Positions 50,023 to 61,957 of a stretch of DNA of 64,000 nt are shown piece after piece. Each line of letters opens with the position of its first letter. Positions within the stretch are counted from its first letter, which is position 1. The translations under genes and the position numbers were made by a program. Source of the stretch: Gyrodactylus bullatarudis (lineage: Eukaryota; Platyhelminthes; Monogenea; Gyrodactylidea; Gyrodactylidae); the NCBI GenBank assembly GCA_012064415.1, contig SSNU01000238.1:1-64000 (forward strand), in the 5' to 3' direction. A model generated the notes under the pieces. The model did not search any database and was not told where the DNA came from. It saw nothing but the letters and a program-made list of their open reading frames with translations.

Positions 50023-50531
50023 CTAGTCAGTATGAAGATGGGAATTTATAATTTTTTCATCAAAAAATCGAATTTGATCAAGATATTTCAAGATATATAT
50101 TCAAAGTGAATTGATTTGTAGGATCACAATCAGACAATAAAACCGATTAAACCGATTAAACTATAAAAAAATTCGTTATTTTCAGGGATCATCAAAATTT
50201 CATAGACTTTCAAGCAGGCAAAATGATCAAAAATTCAAAATCAATTTTCCCACTATGATTGTCAAAATCTGATTTAGCATATTCAATTTCTTTGTTATAA
50301 AAAAATCGACAATTCAGCAAAATTTTTCAACTCAAAGATCTTGAAATGGGAATTTGGCACTACTTCCAGGTTTGAAATATGCCATAATTTGCTTTTTTTC
50401 AAAATTATTTTTCTCAATATCGTGAAAGTTGGCCTCATAATTTAGATTCCGGAAAAATCCTGATCCAATTTGATTTCTTGATGAAAAAACTGAGAATTTT
50501 GTAATAATCATAAATTCCCATATTAAATAGC
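50023..50531. repeat. Foldback repeat, family A2, shortened
   Basis: The left end CACCTAGTCAGTATGAAGAT and the right end TAAATTCCCATATTAAATAG are inverted arm sequences of the 14752-15474 element. The left arm is partly deleted. Confidence 0.7.
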
Positions 50532-51189
50532 TTATATCAGGTAATCGAAAAAATTTTTTCTGTTTATTAGGTTTATTTCTAAAGTATTCATGAATTTTTT
50601 CATGGATCGAATATGGAATAACTGCAGAAATTCATTTTTAAAAACATAATTTTTCATAGATATTTTTTATCCTCTTGGTAATTTCTAAAATTTATGGTTT
50701 AAAAGTTACAATGAAATTATCAGAAACTGATATCAGAGCGATAATTTATCACGACTTGGGACTAATAGCATCTAAACCGCATCGGAAGATGGAATCAGTC
50801 TTTGGGAATGTTGTTCCATGTGTCATAGAATAATAAATAAATCTTAATTTACATTGTTGGATCTTCTAACTGAAATTGTCTTACATCCAAGCAGTTGATT
50901 TATAGAAAAAAAAACTTTTATTCTTATTTTCTCAAATTCTCTCAAGACCCAAGTTGACCGGTTGCCCAATTTATTCTTTTTCAAGTTTACTTGGAGTCGT
51001 GTTGGAATCTCAGTTTCTTAACCAATGACTGCAATGTATTGGTTTCAAATTATTTAGAATTTATTTCGTAGCTTTTACATGTTTATTATTTAAATTCATC
51101 AATGTTAAAAAGCCCTTAGTCTCTTTGTCATTCAGAAAGATTATTGAAAAACAAGAGGGGGCAAATGTTCTATAGATAAGCCAGTAAAT

Positions 51190-51390
51190 GAGCTGAATTA
51201 TAAAAAAATTGCAAATTTTTGGGAATTTGAAAAATGACTATATTTTTCATAAAATTTTGTTTTTCGGAATTTTTTCTTCAACATGAGAAGGATTCCTACA
51301 AAGCTTCAACATATTCGAATTTTTGTTGAAACATTCGAGGTTTTCGTAAAAATGATAGAATTCTCAACTTTATATCAATCAGCTTTGTTT
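51190..51390. repeat. Foldback repeat, family A, right arm
   Basis: Ends GATAGAATTCTCAACTTTAT then ATCAATCAGCTTTG, the family-A right terminus. The left arm is absent. Confidence 0.5.
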
Positions 51391-51734
51391 AAAATCAGTA
51401 GTGAGACAAAAGATTTCATATAAAATTAGATGCCAAACTATCTCCACTTTTCCTGTTTTGCTTCAAGAGAACATACATGGGAATCTTGAATTATTTCTCA
51501 ACTGTTTTTTATGTTATTTCCCAAATTATACTAGTTCACACAGTATCAGCCTTTATGGATTCTTTTATCTAGTAAATTGATTTTTTGAGAAAATTGAATC
51601 ACTGGTCCACTCATAGACCAACACAAGCCAGACGACAAAATGTTCAGATAGCAAGCGAAAAAATAGTATTCTACTTGATTTCAAGATAAAGATGATTTTA
51701 ACTCAAAAACTCTTTAGCTATTTTTTAAAAAACT

Positions 51735-53050
51735 CAAAAATTCTTGATGAAGTTCGAAAATTTAATTGTTCAAATGGATTCACATTGAACTCATCTATGC
51801 CCCACGATAAATTGCTCAAAGTTATGTCAAATCTGTGCTGCGACTTCAATATGATCAAATTCCTGTATTGATAATCAAAAGTTCAGTCGCGTCTTATGGG
51901 ATAAGATAAAATCAATTAAAATGAAGGAGTCAAATGAGAATGCAATTAAAGAGACTGGACTTAAATTGATCAAGGAAGTTGAATCCCTTCCGCAGAATTA
52001 TCCGAGGAATCACATTTGTGAACATTCAGTATCCAACTCAAGAGATTTCGTTTCGAAGCTCAGAGATGCCAATTTTGTAGACAGCAAAACGATCTTCTTT
52101 GATCTATCCTCTTTATTCAAAAATGTTCCAGTCAAAGAGACGGTAGAGTTTATAATGAATCAAATGTCTTCTAGCTGACATGTTTCTCGCATCTGTAGTG
52201 ATCTTAGTAACACATCTCTTGAACAGGACCCAATGCAGCAAATAATCAGAAGTTCCCGATTGTTTGTCAGATACCTCGATGATACATTCATATTGATAGA
52301 CAAAGACATAGATGTTAGTGAAACTAGCCAAGTGTTAAGAATCACATACGATTCATCTGAATGTCAAGTTCACAAATGAAACAGAGTCTGATGGAAGACT
52401 GAATTTTCTCGATCTTGAAATCTCACGGGATGGCCGAAGAGCAGTCATGGGAATTCATCGGAAGACAATAGCTCCGATGCAGTTTTTGCCTTACCAAAGT
52501 TTTTCTCCGATCGAAACGAAAAAGAGTGTGGTCAGCAATACTTATCTAAGTATTGATCGGTTGGTGTCCACGAAATTTGTACAGGAGGAAAGATCAAAAC
52601 TGAAGGCTCTTTTGATGCGTGATGGATACCCGGAAAAATTCATCGACAAACACTCGCACTCCAAGGAGAAACTAAAGGAAGAAAGCTCAAACTGGTCCAA
52701 AGAACATGGAAACTGATCAATGGTCGCAACAAAGATCTAATGCCAAAGTTGAAAAAGAAGGAAGTCATTTGCCAGTTCACTTTTTCGTGTGGTTCTTTAT
52801 ACGTTGAACAGAAAACTCGATGTCTTGGTGAAAGGGTGAGAGAATATCTAAGACCAAAGCACAACAGCGCAGTCAGTACCATCAACAAGAAATAGGCCAC
52901 TCTGCAGACGCATTCAACTTTAAAATACTATACCAGGTGAATCCTAATGATTCATGCAAGACAAAGCAAGTTTGAATTGTGGTGAGAGCCATTTTATCAC
53001 GAAGCTCAAACTGAATTTATGTGTCCAGAAGGAATTGGCAAGAACGTTAT
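51735..53050 (+). pseudogene. Penelope-like element, second subfamily (PLE-2), degenerate
   Basis: Broken into several frames. N-terminal part includes SSMPHDKLLKVMSNLCCDFN. RT motif A reads IFFDLSSLFKNVPVKETVEF, where family members have D-V-S-S-L-F-x-x-V/I-P. Motif C reads FVRYLDDTFILID. The downstream part includes GRLNFLDLEISRDGRR, LPYQSFSPIETKKSVVSN and LLMRDGYPEKFIDKHSHSKE. A decayed GIY-YIG region follows (CGSLYVEQKTRCLGERVREY). Much of the region between motifs A and C is deleted. A further fragment of the same subfamily lies at 54905-55345. A complete PLE-1 copy follows directly. Confidence 0.8.
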
Positions 53051-54905
53051 AGAAAGATTATTATAAGGCAGGGTTAGATTTCCTTTCGGACGAAAGTAAA
53101 TTCATAAATACGGATCAGGATAGATCGTCATATTACAAGGTAATAGAATCTATGAAGCGTAATATGTATAAAATAGCAAAAGGACTATTTGATAAGAAAA
53201 TAATTTCTGATCAAACTAGAGGTTTTATAGCTAAAAAACATACCAGGATGTCTAGGTTGTATTTACATCCAGACACATAAAATAGTTGATAATGTAGTTC
53301 CGGAGGTGTTTCCAGTAAGGCCGATCTTGGATATGTCGTCATATCCACAACATAATTTAGCGAAATGGTTAATTGATGTATTAAAACCAATACATACATA
53401 TTATGCTAAATATGTTGTCAAAGATACATTCGCTTTTGTTGATAGAATTAAGGATTTAAATATTGGTTTAAATGAAATGATTTCATTAGATGTAAGCTCT
53501 TTATTTCCTAGTATACCTATTGAGGAGACATTATCTGTTATTAAATCTTTCATTGATGAACACGAAGGTTTTGAAATGCTAAGTAATGAAATCACTGATC
53601 TCATTAGGATCTGTTGTACAAACGTTCCTTTATCATTTCAAAACAAAGTATTCATCCAGAAAGATGGAATAGCTATGGGTTCACCTCTCACTCCTCTTTT
53701 AGCAGACATCTTCCTAGGTTGGTTAGAATTAAATAAAATGTCTGAAACAATCAATTCTTACGTTGATGTTTACACCAGATATGTTGATGACACTTTTATT
53801 TTAATGAAACCTAACGTATCAGCAGATGATTTTTTATCCAAGATGAATTCGTTTCATCCGAATATAGTTTTTACTATGGAAAGAGAATCTAATGGTATCT
53901 TGAGTTTCTTTGATGTCAAATTGACTAGAAGAGAAGATGGATCAATTCTGAGAAATATTTATAAGAAGAAGACTGACCCGGAAAGTATCTACATTATGCC
54001 AGTTTCAGTCCTATCTCTCATAAAGTTGGCTTAGTAATTGGTTTAAGTAAGAGGATAAGAAAGATAGCAAGCCCTGAGGAATGGTCTAACGAAATAGAGA
54101 ACGTAAAATTAAGTCTGAAGGAAAATGGTTATTCCGGTAAATTTGTTGACAAATTCATGAATGTATCTATGAATAGAAATGAGGGTGTCGAAACAGATGA
54201 ATTGGAAAAAAACAACTATTTTTATGAAGCTCAACTTCAAAGACGATGGGTTCAGTAATGACATAAGAAGAAGGTTAAATGATCTCATCAATCAACATTA
54301 TAATAACATACAATTTAAAATTGTATTTAAAACTCAGAGATTATTTAGTTTGATTCATAAGGATTTACTGAAGCCAGATGAGAAAACTCTATTTGTTTAC
54401 AAATTCCAATGTGATTATGGAGCCTCATATATAGGCAGAACGATTAGCAAATTATCTACACGAGCGGAGGATCATCTGAAGAAGGATATTGCGGTTACAA
54501 GGCATCTTAGACAAGAAGATCATACAGCTTCAATTTCTAATTTTTCCGTTTTATACAAAAACCCCAATGACGACAGCATATATGTATGGGTGAAAGAAAA
54601 ATTTCTTTTTAACCTATATAAACCAAATCTATGTGTTCAAAAAAACTATTCCTATAATCTTCAACTACCTTGGCCAATGTGAGCTTTTTCACTTTTCTCT
54701 CCACTGTTGCTATTTATTGGAGAGTTTTGGTGTTTTTTCAGCTTGCATTTTATTCTTATTTTCTTTGACTTTACTATTTATTTCATGATTTGTAAATTAT
54801 TATCTTGAATGAATTTTTAACTAATATCATTTTTGAAGAATTACTACGGATGATGCTTCAAGAAATGTACATATGGCCCTAATATATCTTCTTTTAATTT
54901 TCTAA
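53051..54905 (+). pseudogene. Penelope-like element PLE-1, longest copy, with RT and GIY-YIG
   Basis: Penelope-type reverse transcriptase joined to a GIY-YIG endonuclease, in three frames with two or three frameshifts. Region 53051-53279 is the pre-RT part (KKIISDQTRGFIAKKHTRMS). The frame 53306-54034 has VFPVRPILDMSSYPQHNLAK, motif A EMISLDVSSLFPSIPIEETL, motif B KDGIAMGSPLTPLLADIFLG, motif C YTRYVDDTFIL and motif D ILSFFDVKLTR. After a frameshift comes KIASPEEWSNEIENVKLSLK. The frame 54179-54682 has DGFSNDIRRRLNDLINQHYN, then GIY-YIG residues YGASYIGRT with the basic R and H of RAEDHLKK, then CVQKNYSYNLQLPWPM. The 3' UTR follows with hairpin 54697-54724 and a GGATGATG tail motif. The 5' end is uncertain. 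Confidence 0.88.
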
Positions 54906-55345
54906 AGAACGTTAGGATTCAAAGGACGCGATATCCAGGAAAAATTCAGTACCCAGTCAGTTTTTACCGTTCCCAAGCTACAGTCCTGTCAGTCAAAAGA
55001 AAAGTGTGGTCAGAAATGAGTTTTCGAAGATCCAAAGACTCTCATCATAAGACAACCAATCTAATGAAAAAAGAGTATTAACTAACCTGCTAATGATAGA
55101 TGGTTATCCAGAATCATTCATTGAGAAACATTCGAACGTTCGGGTGAAAGCTGAAGATGAAGTTGAAGAGTTGAAACCAATATACCTTAAATTACAGTTT
55201 AAGGGTGATGCAACCCAACAAATTCTCACAATCAAATTATTTGAAATAACTAAGAGAGCGTTTCCAGGCCACAAGCTCCGAGTCCTTCGTGGTACAACCA
55301 AGCTTCTCCCCGATCTGAATAAAGACCCGACCCCTTGTTAGACAA
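54906..55345 (+). pseudogene. Penelope-like fragment (PLE-2)
   Basis: Holds counterparts of the PLE-2 post-RT region at 52480-52720: a decayed version of the YQSFSPIETKKSVV block, then MIDGYPESFIEKHSNVRVKA and LKLQFKGDATQQILTIKLFE, the region between RT and endonuclease. It stops at TAG 55339-55341. No GIY-YIG follows. Confidence 0.65.
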
Positions 55346-56708
55346 GAGAGGCGTAATTTACTTATATAAAACGATAATTGTAGTCCCAACCTCACCTCGT
55401 CAATATCAACTCAAAAGTTGAACCTGATCAACCAATCAGAGGATTCCATAAATGTACTAATATTCTGTAAAAATATCAAGCCGGTGCAAGAGTCTGACGA
55501 GATCCAGTGAAATAAAAGCTTTATAACTACATATTCACTAGTCTTCTAATCCTCTTAATGAATTCCTCATTAAATAGTTCAATAAATGTATTCGAAGAAG
55601 CCCGGCAATACTTCCCTCTGAATTACAGAGTTGGCAAAATGTGAAACTAACGAGAAGTCAACAGCAGTTGATAATTATAATCAAGTCATCAACCAACCTA
55701 TAGTTGGTGAAAAGGGAGAAAAGAAAAACTGCTCAACAACCAAACGAAAAAGAAAGAGACACATTGGGTAGTTACAGATTGACGGTTTTCTAAAAAGTAA
55801 TCAAAAGGCCGAGAGCAATGTCTCCCACCTTTCCCCCCTCCCTATTGCACTAGATTCAATATGGAAATGAACCAATGGAAGAAGTAGAGTCTGAAGAGAA
55901 CCGGCGAAATATAAAGTTTATCACTCAAAAAACCTTCCAGATGAATTTAGAGGCTAACTCAAAATATACTGTTTTTTGTATGTCTAGTAAAATAATCGAT
56001 CTGGAAAAAACTTCTAAAGCTATTTTCGGATACCTTGAAATTTGATAATTCTCATAAAAGTTTTATGAGAGTTTATCTAAATAAACTATTAAATCATAAG
56101 TATTTTAAAAATTTAATTTAGCAGTTCTATAGAAAAGGCTGATGGGGACTTCCCTTTGGAAGGTTTCATACTTAGGTATTCTTCACTGAAGAATCTTCAG
56201 GATCGTATGATGATGGAAAATTTTATTTAACGTTTCTATAATCTACAATTATTTCGTTCTAGGTGCTTACTAAGCACAGATTCGTCTTATTTGGTCATGG
56301 ATTAACCCATGTTACAACTTACAAATGGATGCGAAACAAACTTTCAGAGAGCATTTAGAAATAATCCATTTTTGTGATTATACATAAATTTTTTGAAAAT
56401 AATTTTTTTAATTTTCAGATTTTCGGTTAAGGAAATTGAATGTGTGAAGGTGAACTGTCATAATTCTGTGATTTTGAATCTAACTATAATTTAAAAAATA
56501 AATAAATACCTGTGATTTACAGGATTTTGAACAAGAAATTTTCATGATAAATTTCTATATATCTAGATTCTAGATGAGTTTCAATAAAATTTTTCTTATC
56601 TAAAATAAAAGATTTTTAACCCACTTTCAAACGATATTTCTGATTTTTCCCAAGATTCTGATAATCGTATTACGAACCTTGGAAATTGAATTTTTATTAC
56701 TCTTTTGC
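55346..56708. other. No gene seen
   Basis: Intergenic DNA, slightly less AT-rich between 55340 and 55900. No protein-like frame or repeat recognised. Confidence 0.4.
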
Positions 56709-57514
56709 AGTTCGTTAAGGAATTCCTGAAATTTAGTAAGAAACTCATGAAATTCAATAAGGAATTAAAATTTCATCATTGAAGGAAGATATGAAATTCA
56801 ATAGGGAAGTTGTGAAAAACGATATGGAACTAATGCAATTCATAAAGGAAAATTTTATCTTCTTTTCGCAATAACTTAGGATAATAATGTTTCACATGGT
56901 TTGCGGATTGTATTATTTCATCTGGCTTCCTTTGCGATCTCCTAGAGTCTCCTTATACAATATTCAGTAACAGGAATATCGTCTTGTCCTCTTAGGTAGT
57001 TAATGTTTTCTTCATTGTTCAATGTGATCAATTACGCTTTGTAGAACTTGTGGCATTTTTTGACATTAAACAATGATATTAACAATCATTCTTCTTCGAG
57101 GTAAACTCTCTCTCGGATTGTGGATTTATTTGTAAACGGTTGAATATGGCACTGCCCATGAGTTTAATGAATTGAGACCAATCTTCACACAAAACCACAC
57201 TAAACTCATCTATCCAATTCAGCTTACCGATCAGAAGACTAATAGAGATAATTGTATTTATTCACTATATTTAAAGTAATTTTATCTTTATTTTGTCTCA
57301 TGGCAAGCGAAGGATTGATTGACGAATAAAACTTATCTTAATTAGGTTAAAATAAAAGTTCAATTTTCCTTTATGAATTGCATTAATTCCATATCGTTCT
57401 TCACAACTTCCCTATTGAATTTCAAATCTTCCTTCAATACTATTTCTTAATGAATTTCATGATTTTCTTATCGAATTTGGTATCTTCCTTAACGAACTGC
57501 AAAATGTATAGAAA
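56709..57514. repeat. Foldback repeat, family D, with repetitive arms
   Basis: The left arm (56709-56860) starts GCAGTTCGTTAAGGAATTCC and contains AAAAACGATATGGAACTAAT. The right arm (57358-57512) is its inverse, with TTAATTCCATATCGTTCTTC and CTTCCTTAACGAACTGC. Each arm is itself built from repeats of roughly 20-27 bp around GAAATTCAATA(A/G)GGA. The loop is about 500 bp and non-coding. Confidence 0.75.
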
Positions 57515-58514
57515 TCAAGACAATTTCTTCAAGATGAGATTCTATAAAGTTAATTATGGAAATAGTTTTGTCACCAAATTTTAATTGATCCAATTATGTT
57601 GTTATAACGAGAGAAAAATTAAGCTTGAACATTCCTGTCAATCATAATGATCAATGTGACACTGTCAGTTGAATTTGATCAGAATCAAGTTTTATCATCT
57701 TATAAATGATTTTTGTACCTGGTACAGAAATAATCATCATTGTATAATCAACCAATTCTTGTTTTCTGTTAGTTTTCACCAGAAGGATACATCATCAATC
57801 AAAATTTTGATTTCTTTTGATCTTTTCTTCTGCTTGTTTATTCGGCTAATGTAAGCGACCTTTAAATATGATTGAATCATTTCTTACCACAAGGTGTGTA
57901 TGCTTCTTTTGTTCATGCACTTCTTAATACTGTAATTATGAATAAAAAATGTTTGCGCAAATATGAATATTGTAATTTATGTTTTTACTTTTCTAGTTCA
58001 GAGTCAAATGTAAATTTTCATATACAAAATAAGGAATTAGTTTAAATAAATACTAATTCTCTTATTTATTTTGTAGAGGGTCACCAGGGGTCTCGCTTTC
58101 AAAAATATAAAAATTGATTGTCAACAAGTTATATTTCTCAATTATTCTTGAAACCATTCTCCCATCTGTGTTTAAAGTTTCGAATTTTGGAAATAATTTA
58201 CTAGAAATATTTAGGTGCTTAGATAATATATCCCACAGGTGAATGTTACAGCTCACAGATGGATCCCATCGTCACAATTACGAAAGACATTTAGCGACAT
58301 AATAATAAGACGAACCTGTGGGATATATTACTTAAGTATAGTTGCTGCACTATTGATTAGTTGGAAAAAATATTCAAAAATCTTCAACTCTGAGGTTGAT
58401 TTTCCGCCGGATTATCTCATATTGGGATTGTGGTAGATAACTCAAATTATGCGAAATCTCTCAAACTGTCCACATTGTAAAAAAAGTCTTACGATAAAAT
58501 ATTCTCCTTATTAT
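57515..58514. other. No gene seen; one short hairpin
   Basis: AT-rich. An inverted pair AATATATCCCACAGGT and ACCTGTGGGATATATT lies at 58226-58241 and 58315-58330. Confidence 0.4.
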
Positions 58515-58640
58515 TAATTAAAAATCAATTGGGCCATGGTAGTTCTAAATTGTGTGTGTAGTTCTTTTGAATACACAGATTTGGATCTTCCCTCCTAATG
58601 TAAAACTTCTCTTTGATTTTGTTGGTCACTTGAATTTTTA
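58515..58640 (-). mobile_element. Penelope-like C-terminal fragment
   Basis: On the minus strand it reads NLCIQKNYTHNLELPWPN with a stop, the C-terminal signature of the PLE copies (compare NLCIQKNHLHDLRLPWPN at 63480-63540). Confidence 0.6.
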
Positions 58641-58708
58641 AATGCAATCTTGCAATTTTTTTCGTTCGCTTCACACCCGCATCTATCAGTGTGTTTTTAA
58701 TCCGGACG

Positions 58709-59264
58709 TAAAGCTAGTTAATATGAAGATAGGAATTTATGATTTTTACGAAATTCTTAATTTTTTTATTAAGAAATCGAATTTGATCAAGATATTTTGG
58801 AATCTAGATCACGAGGCCCACTTCAACAGTACGGAAAAAAATTTTAATAAAAATCAATTTAAATTTTTAAGGAAAATACGGTAGATTTGAAATCTTGAAG
58901 TAGCGCCGAATTCCCTTTTCTTTGATTTTTAGGATCACAATAAGACTAGAAAACCGATTATCATCATAAAAATTCTGATAAATTCGTCATTTTTCAGGGA
59001 TCTTGAAATATCAAATTTCATCGGTTTTCAAGTAGGGAAAATTATCCAAAAATCAAATTTTTAATTTTGACACGATTATGGGATGATTCTTAAACCCAGA
59101 TTCAGTATATTTGATTTCTTTGACTAATTGTGATCCTAAAAATCAACTTTTGATCATTTTCTCATATTGAAATCAACAAAATTTTCAACTCAAAGCTCAA
59201 ATAAAGGAAATTTGGCGCTACTTCAGGATTGCAAGTTTGCCGTATTTTCCTTAATAATTGATTT
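58709..59264. repeat. Foldback repeat, family A2, right end truncated
   Basis: Starts AAGCTAGTTAATATGAAGAT and follows the left arm of the 14752-15474 element (TTTGATCAAGATATTTTGGA, ATCTAGATCACGAGGCCC, AGTAGCGCC). The right arm stops at TTAATAATTGATTTTCG. Confidence 0.75.
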
Positions 59265-60040
59265 TCGAGAGCTCAATCACTTGGAACTATCACTCACTAA
59301 AGATTGACTGTCTCTTAACCATTGTAAAACTAAAATTCTCTGTCTTACACCCAACATAAACCTGACACCTCAATTCATGCTATGACCATACATAAGACCA
59401 TATTCTACTTCCAGGAACAATTAAAAAAACTGAAACTCTTCAATATCAGTTCCTCTGATCTCTACCCTATTTGGAGGATTCATCTGCAGTACTATACCAC
59501 AAGATTTCCCCTATTCCAGACCGCTGTTATTATCTACGCTCCTCTAGAGAATTTACTATCCTTTTAACCACCATCAAACATAATTTTTCTAATAAAAATC
59601 TTATTGATATGAGAAGAAATATAGTGCTTTTATGGACGTTTTCAAGGATCTAAACCCAAGTCCCAGCCTTCGCTCTATCTCGCTCACTTTGTTTAATTTA
59701 ATGCCATGTTGTAGACAATATTGATGATAGAAAAAATAATTTAATGCTTTCCCCTTGCGTTTTCTCTCTACATCTTACGATATCAAGGAAAGGATACAGT
59801 TAAATGGTACAATCTATAGATTTATGTGGATGATAAATCACCGGATATGATGAATATGCCAAGAAATAAGTTTAACTTATTCATCTGTTTAACTTTCTCC
59901 TCCTGTGTGTTTTTTCATTATGTATTTTATATATTTTTAATTAATGATGGAAGAAGTAGTGGATTTCGAATTCACGTGAATTTAAAGCTAATTGATGTGA
60001 AGATGAGAATTTGCTATAAATCCTGAATGAAACTTGATAT
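59265..60040. other. No gene seen
   Basis: Intergenic DNA with scattered chance frames. TTTAAAGCTAATTGATGTGAAGATGAG near 59980 is an isolated family-B end. Confidence 0.4.
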
Positions 60041-60059
60041 TTTTATAATAAAATTTATT

Positions 60060-60690
60060 AAAACTTAGGTCAATATTAGAATTCTCAGCCATGGTCATCC
60101 AAACGTTTCGACGGTGATTGTCTTCACACGCCTTCTTCAGTGGTACGACAAGTTTGTCAAAAAACAAATTACTATTTATATACTTTCATGATCTCATACC
60201 TATCAGTTTTGTCCAATCAGATGAGAGAATAGAATAATACAAGAGGCTGACCTATGATAATAAAGTATAGATAATCAGGACAGAAAAGAGTTATAATTTT
60301 TTCATCAGATTTGATTTAACTTCCTTCTTTTGCCAAAAAGCTGAATCCAACACTGCTCAATGTTCACTTCACCAACATTTCCATTAAAAGTATCATTATT
60401 GCCTATTTCTAGAGCTTCATGAATTAACCTCTTTCTAAAGTTTTTCTGCACACTAAGAATTTTAACCTCCTCAAAATTTATTTTATGCCCATTATTGTTT
60501 AAGACATGTTGAAAAACATGTGACTTATTATCATTTCTCAAAATACTGTTTTTATGTTCTTTGATTCTTGTTCTAAAATTCCTACCAGTTTGACCAATAT
60601 AACTTTTATCACAGCTACACTTCAATTTATAAATACCACAGCCCTCAAAAATGTTATTTTCATTTTTGGAAATTTTATCAACAAGACTTA
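60060..60690 (-). pseudogene. Penelope-like element, third subfamily (PLE-3), GIY-YIG and 3' UTR
   Basis: On the minus strand, from about 60690, an open frame reads a classical GIY-YIG domain: EGCGIYKLKCSC, KSYIGQTGRNFRTRIKEHKN, then HVLNNNGHKINFEEVKIL and RKRLIHEALEIGNN, ending at 60305. Both GIY and YIG, the catalytic Arg and the E-H pair are present. Unlike PLE-1 and PLE-2, the sequence is close to the usual Penelope and Neptune endonucleases. The RT is missing. The 3' UTR holds CACTGAAGAAGGCGTGTGAA and GTCGAAACGTTTGG near 60095-60145. Confidence 0.8.
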
Positions 60691-60805
60691 TATTATTTTT
60701 AAAAACAACCTTAAAATTATAAAAGTTATATTGGTCAAACTGGTAGGAATTTTAGAACAAGAATCAAAGAACATAAAAACAGTATTTTGAGAAATGATAA
60801 TAAGT
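60523..60805. repeat. 85-bp perfect inverted repeat within the GIY-YIG sequence
   Basis: 60523-60607 (minus sense) and 60721-60805 (plus sense) both carry the bases coding KSYIGQTGRNFRTRIKEHKN and a little more. No difference seen. The 113-bp loop is the upstream part of the endonuclease frame. Confidence 0.85.
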
Positions 60806-61957
60806 ATTCTAAACACATCAAGAAACGAAGATTTTCACACACTATTCTTTCACAAGAACTGCAACTGTTCTCTTATATTGCTTATGACATCTTCTCTTAT
60901 GTTTTGGTCTACTCACATCTGCTGATAGTTGAACTCGCTGTATTTGCAAAGCATATTATTAAGCATGAACTGTATCTTAAAATATTTTCCGAGGCCAATA
61001 ATAATCATAATCAGGCCACTGAGTTAATAAATTAATAGTCTTCTCTCCGTGTTCCAGGTAGTTTTATTCAAGTTTAAATTTTTTTCAATGTTGCTGAGTG
61101 ACAGCAATGTCAGTACATTGTGCAGAATCGATGCAATTTAGATTTTTTTGTCAGATTATGCTATTTTCATCAACACTTATTTTACATTGAAAAAAGGATT
61201 TCAATCTGTTTTGTAATTTACAAATATATACGAAATATATATAGGTTTCCTATTTTACCTAAAATCATTCATTTTTCCCAAATTTTTTCAGGGCTCATTC
61301 AGAATATATATTCAATACTAATTTGAAAGTTATCATTGCTTATACGATAATTAAAAATTAATCATACATACATTTGTTACATAGAAAATTCGATGAAAAC
61401 GTGTATTTACAGGATAATTTCAATTCATTCAAAAAAAGGCAAAAAATATGAAATTATATCTCTCAATCATTCTGTTTACAACTTTTTCTAACAAAAAAAC
61501 TTTCATTTTCTAACCAGATTGTTATGATGACAAAGAACGAGATTGATGGGACTTCATTTGATTGAATTCAAAATCAAAAAAAACGAGCAGAATGATTTAT
61601 GAGCATTTCTAGTTTCAATATTTCAAATTCGGTTGAATCATTCTTGTCGATCATAGAGAGCAATTTATTTGCTTGATAATAAAATCTTCCCTACTAGACG
61701 AAGAACTAGATAAGCATGAGTTCGATTGCTGCCCATTTTTTGAACACTGAAATTTGCTATCTCGAGAGGAAATTTGATTATAAAATCTGGAAATAATCCT
61801 TAAAGTTAGCCCTAACTGAATTCCAAAGCAGTTCAAGCAGAAGAAATTTTGAAGGGAGGAAATTTCAAAATTATGAAAAAACAGGTAATGTGTAAACATT
61901 GAATAGGCACATTTCTTAAAGCTACATCAGCAATGTTACATTAAAAATGTTACATTT
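60806..61957. other. No gene seen
   Basis: AT-rich intergenic DNA. Open frames up to 82 codons occur on both strands without recognisable features. Confidence 0.4.

Noticed and set aside
58642..58884. Frame of 80 residues with VNMKIGIYDFYEILNFF
   Set aside because: It contains the translated arm of a foldback repeat; the same phrase appears wherever the arm occurs.
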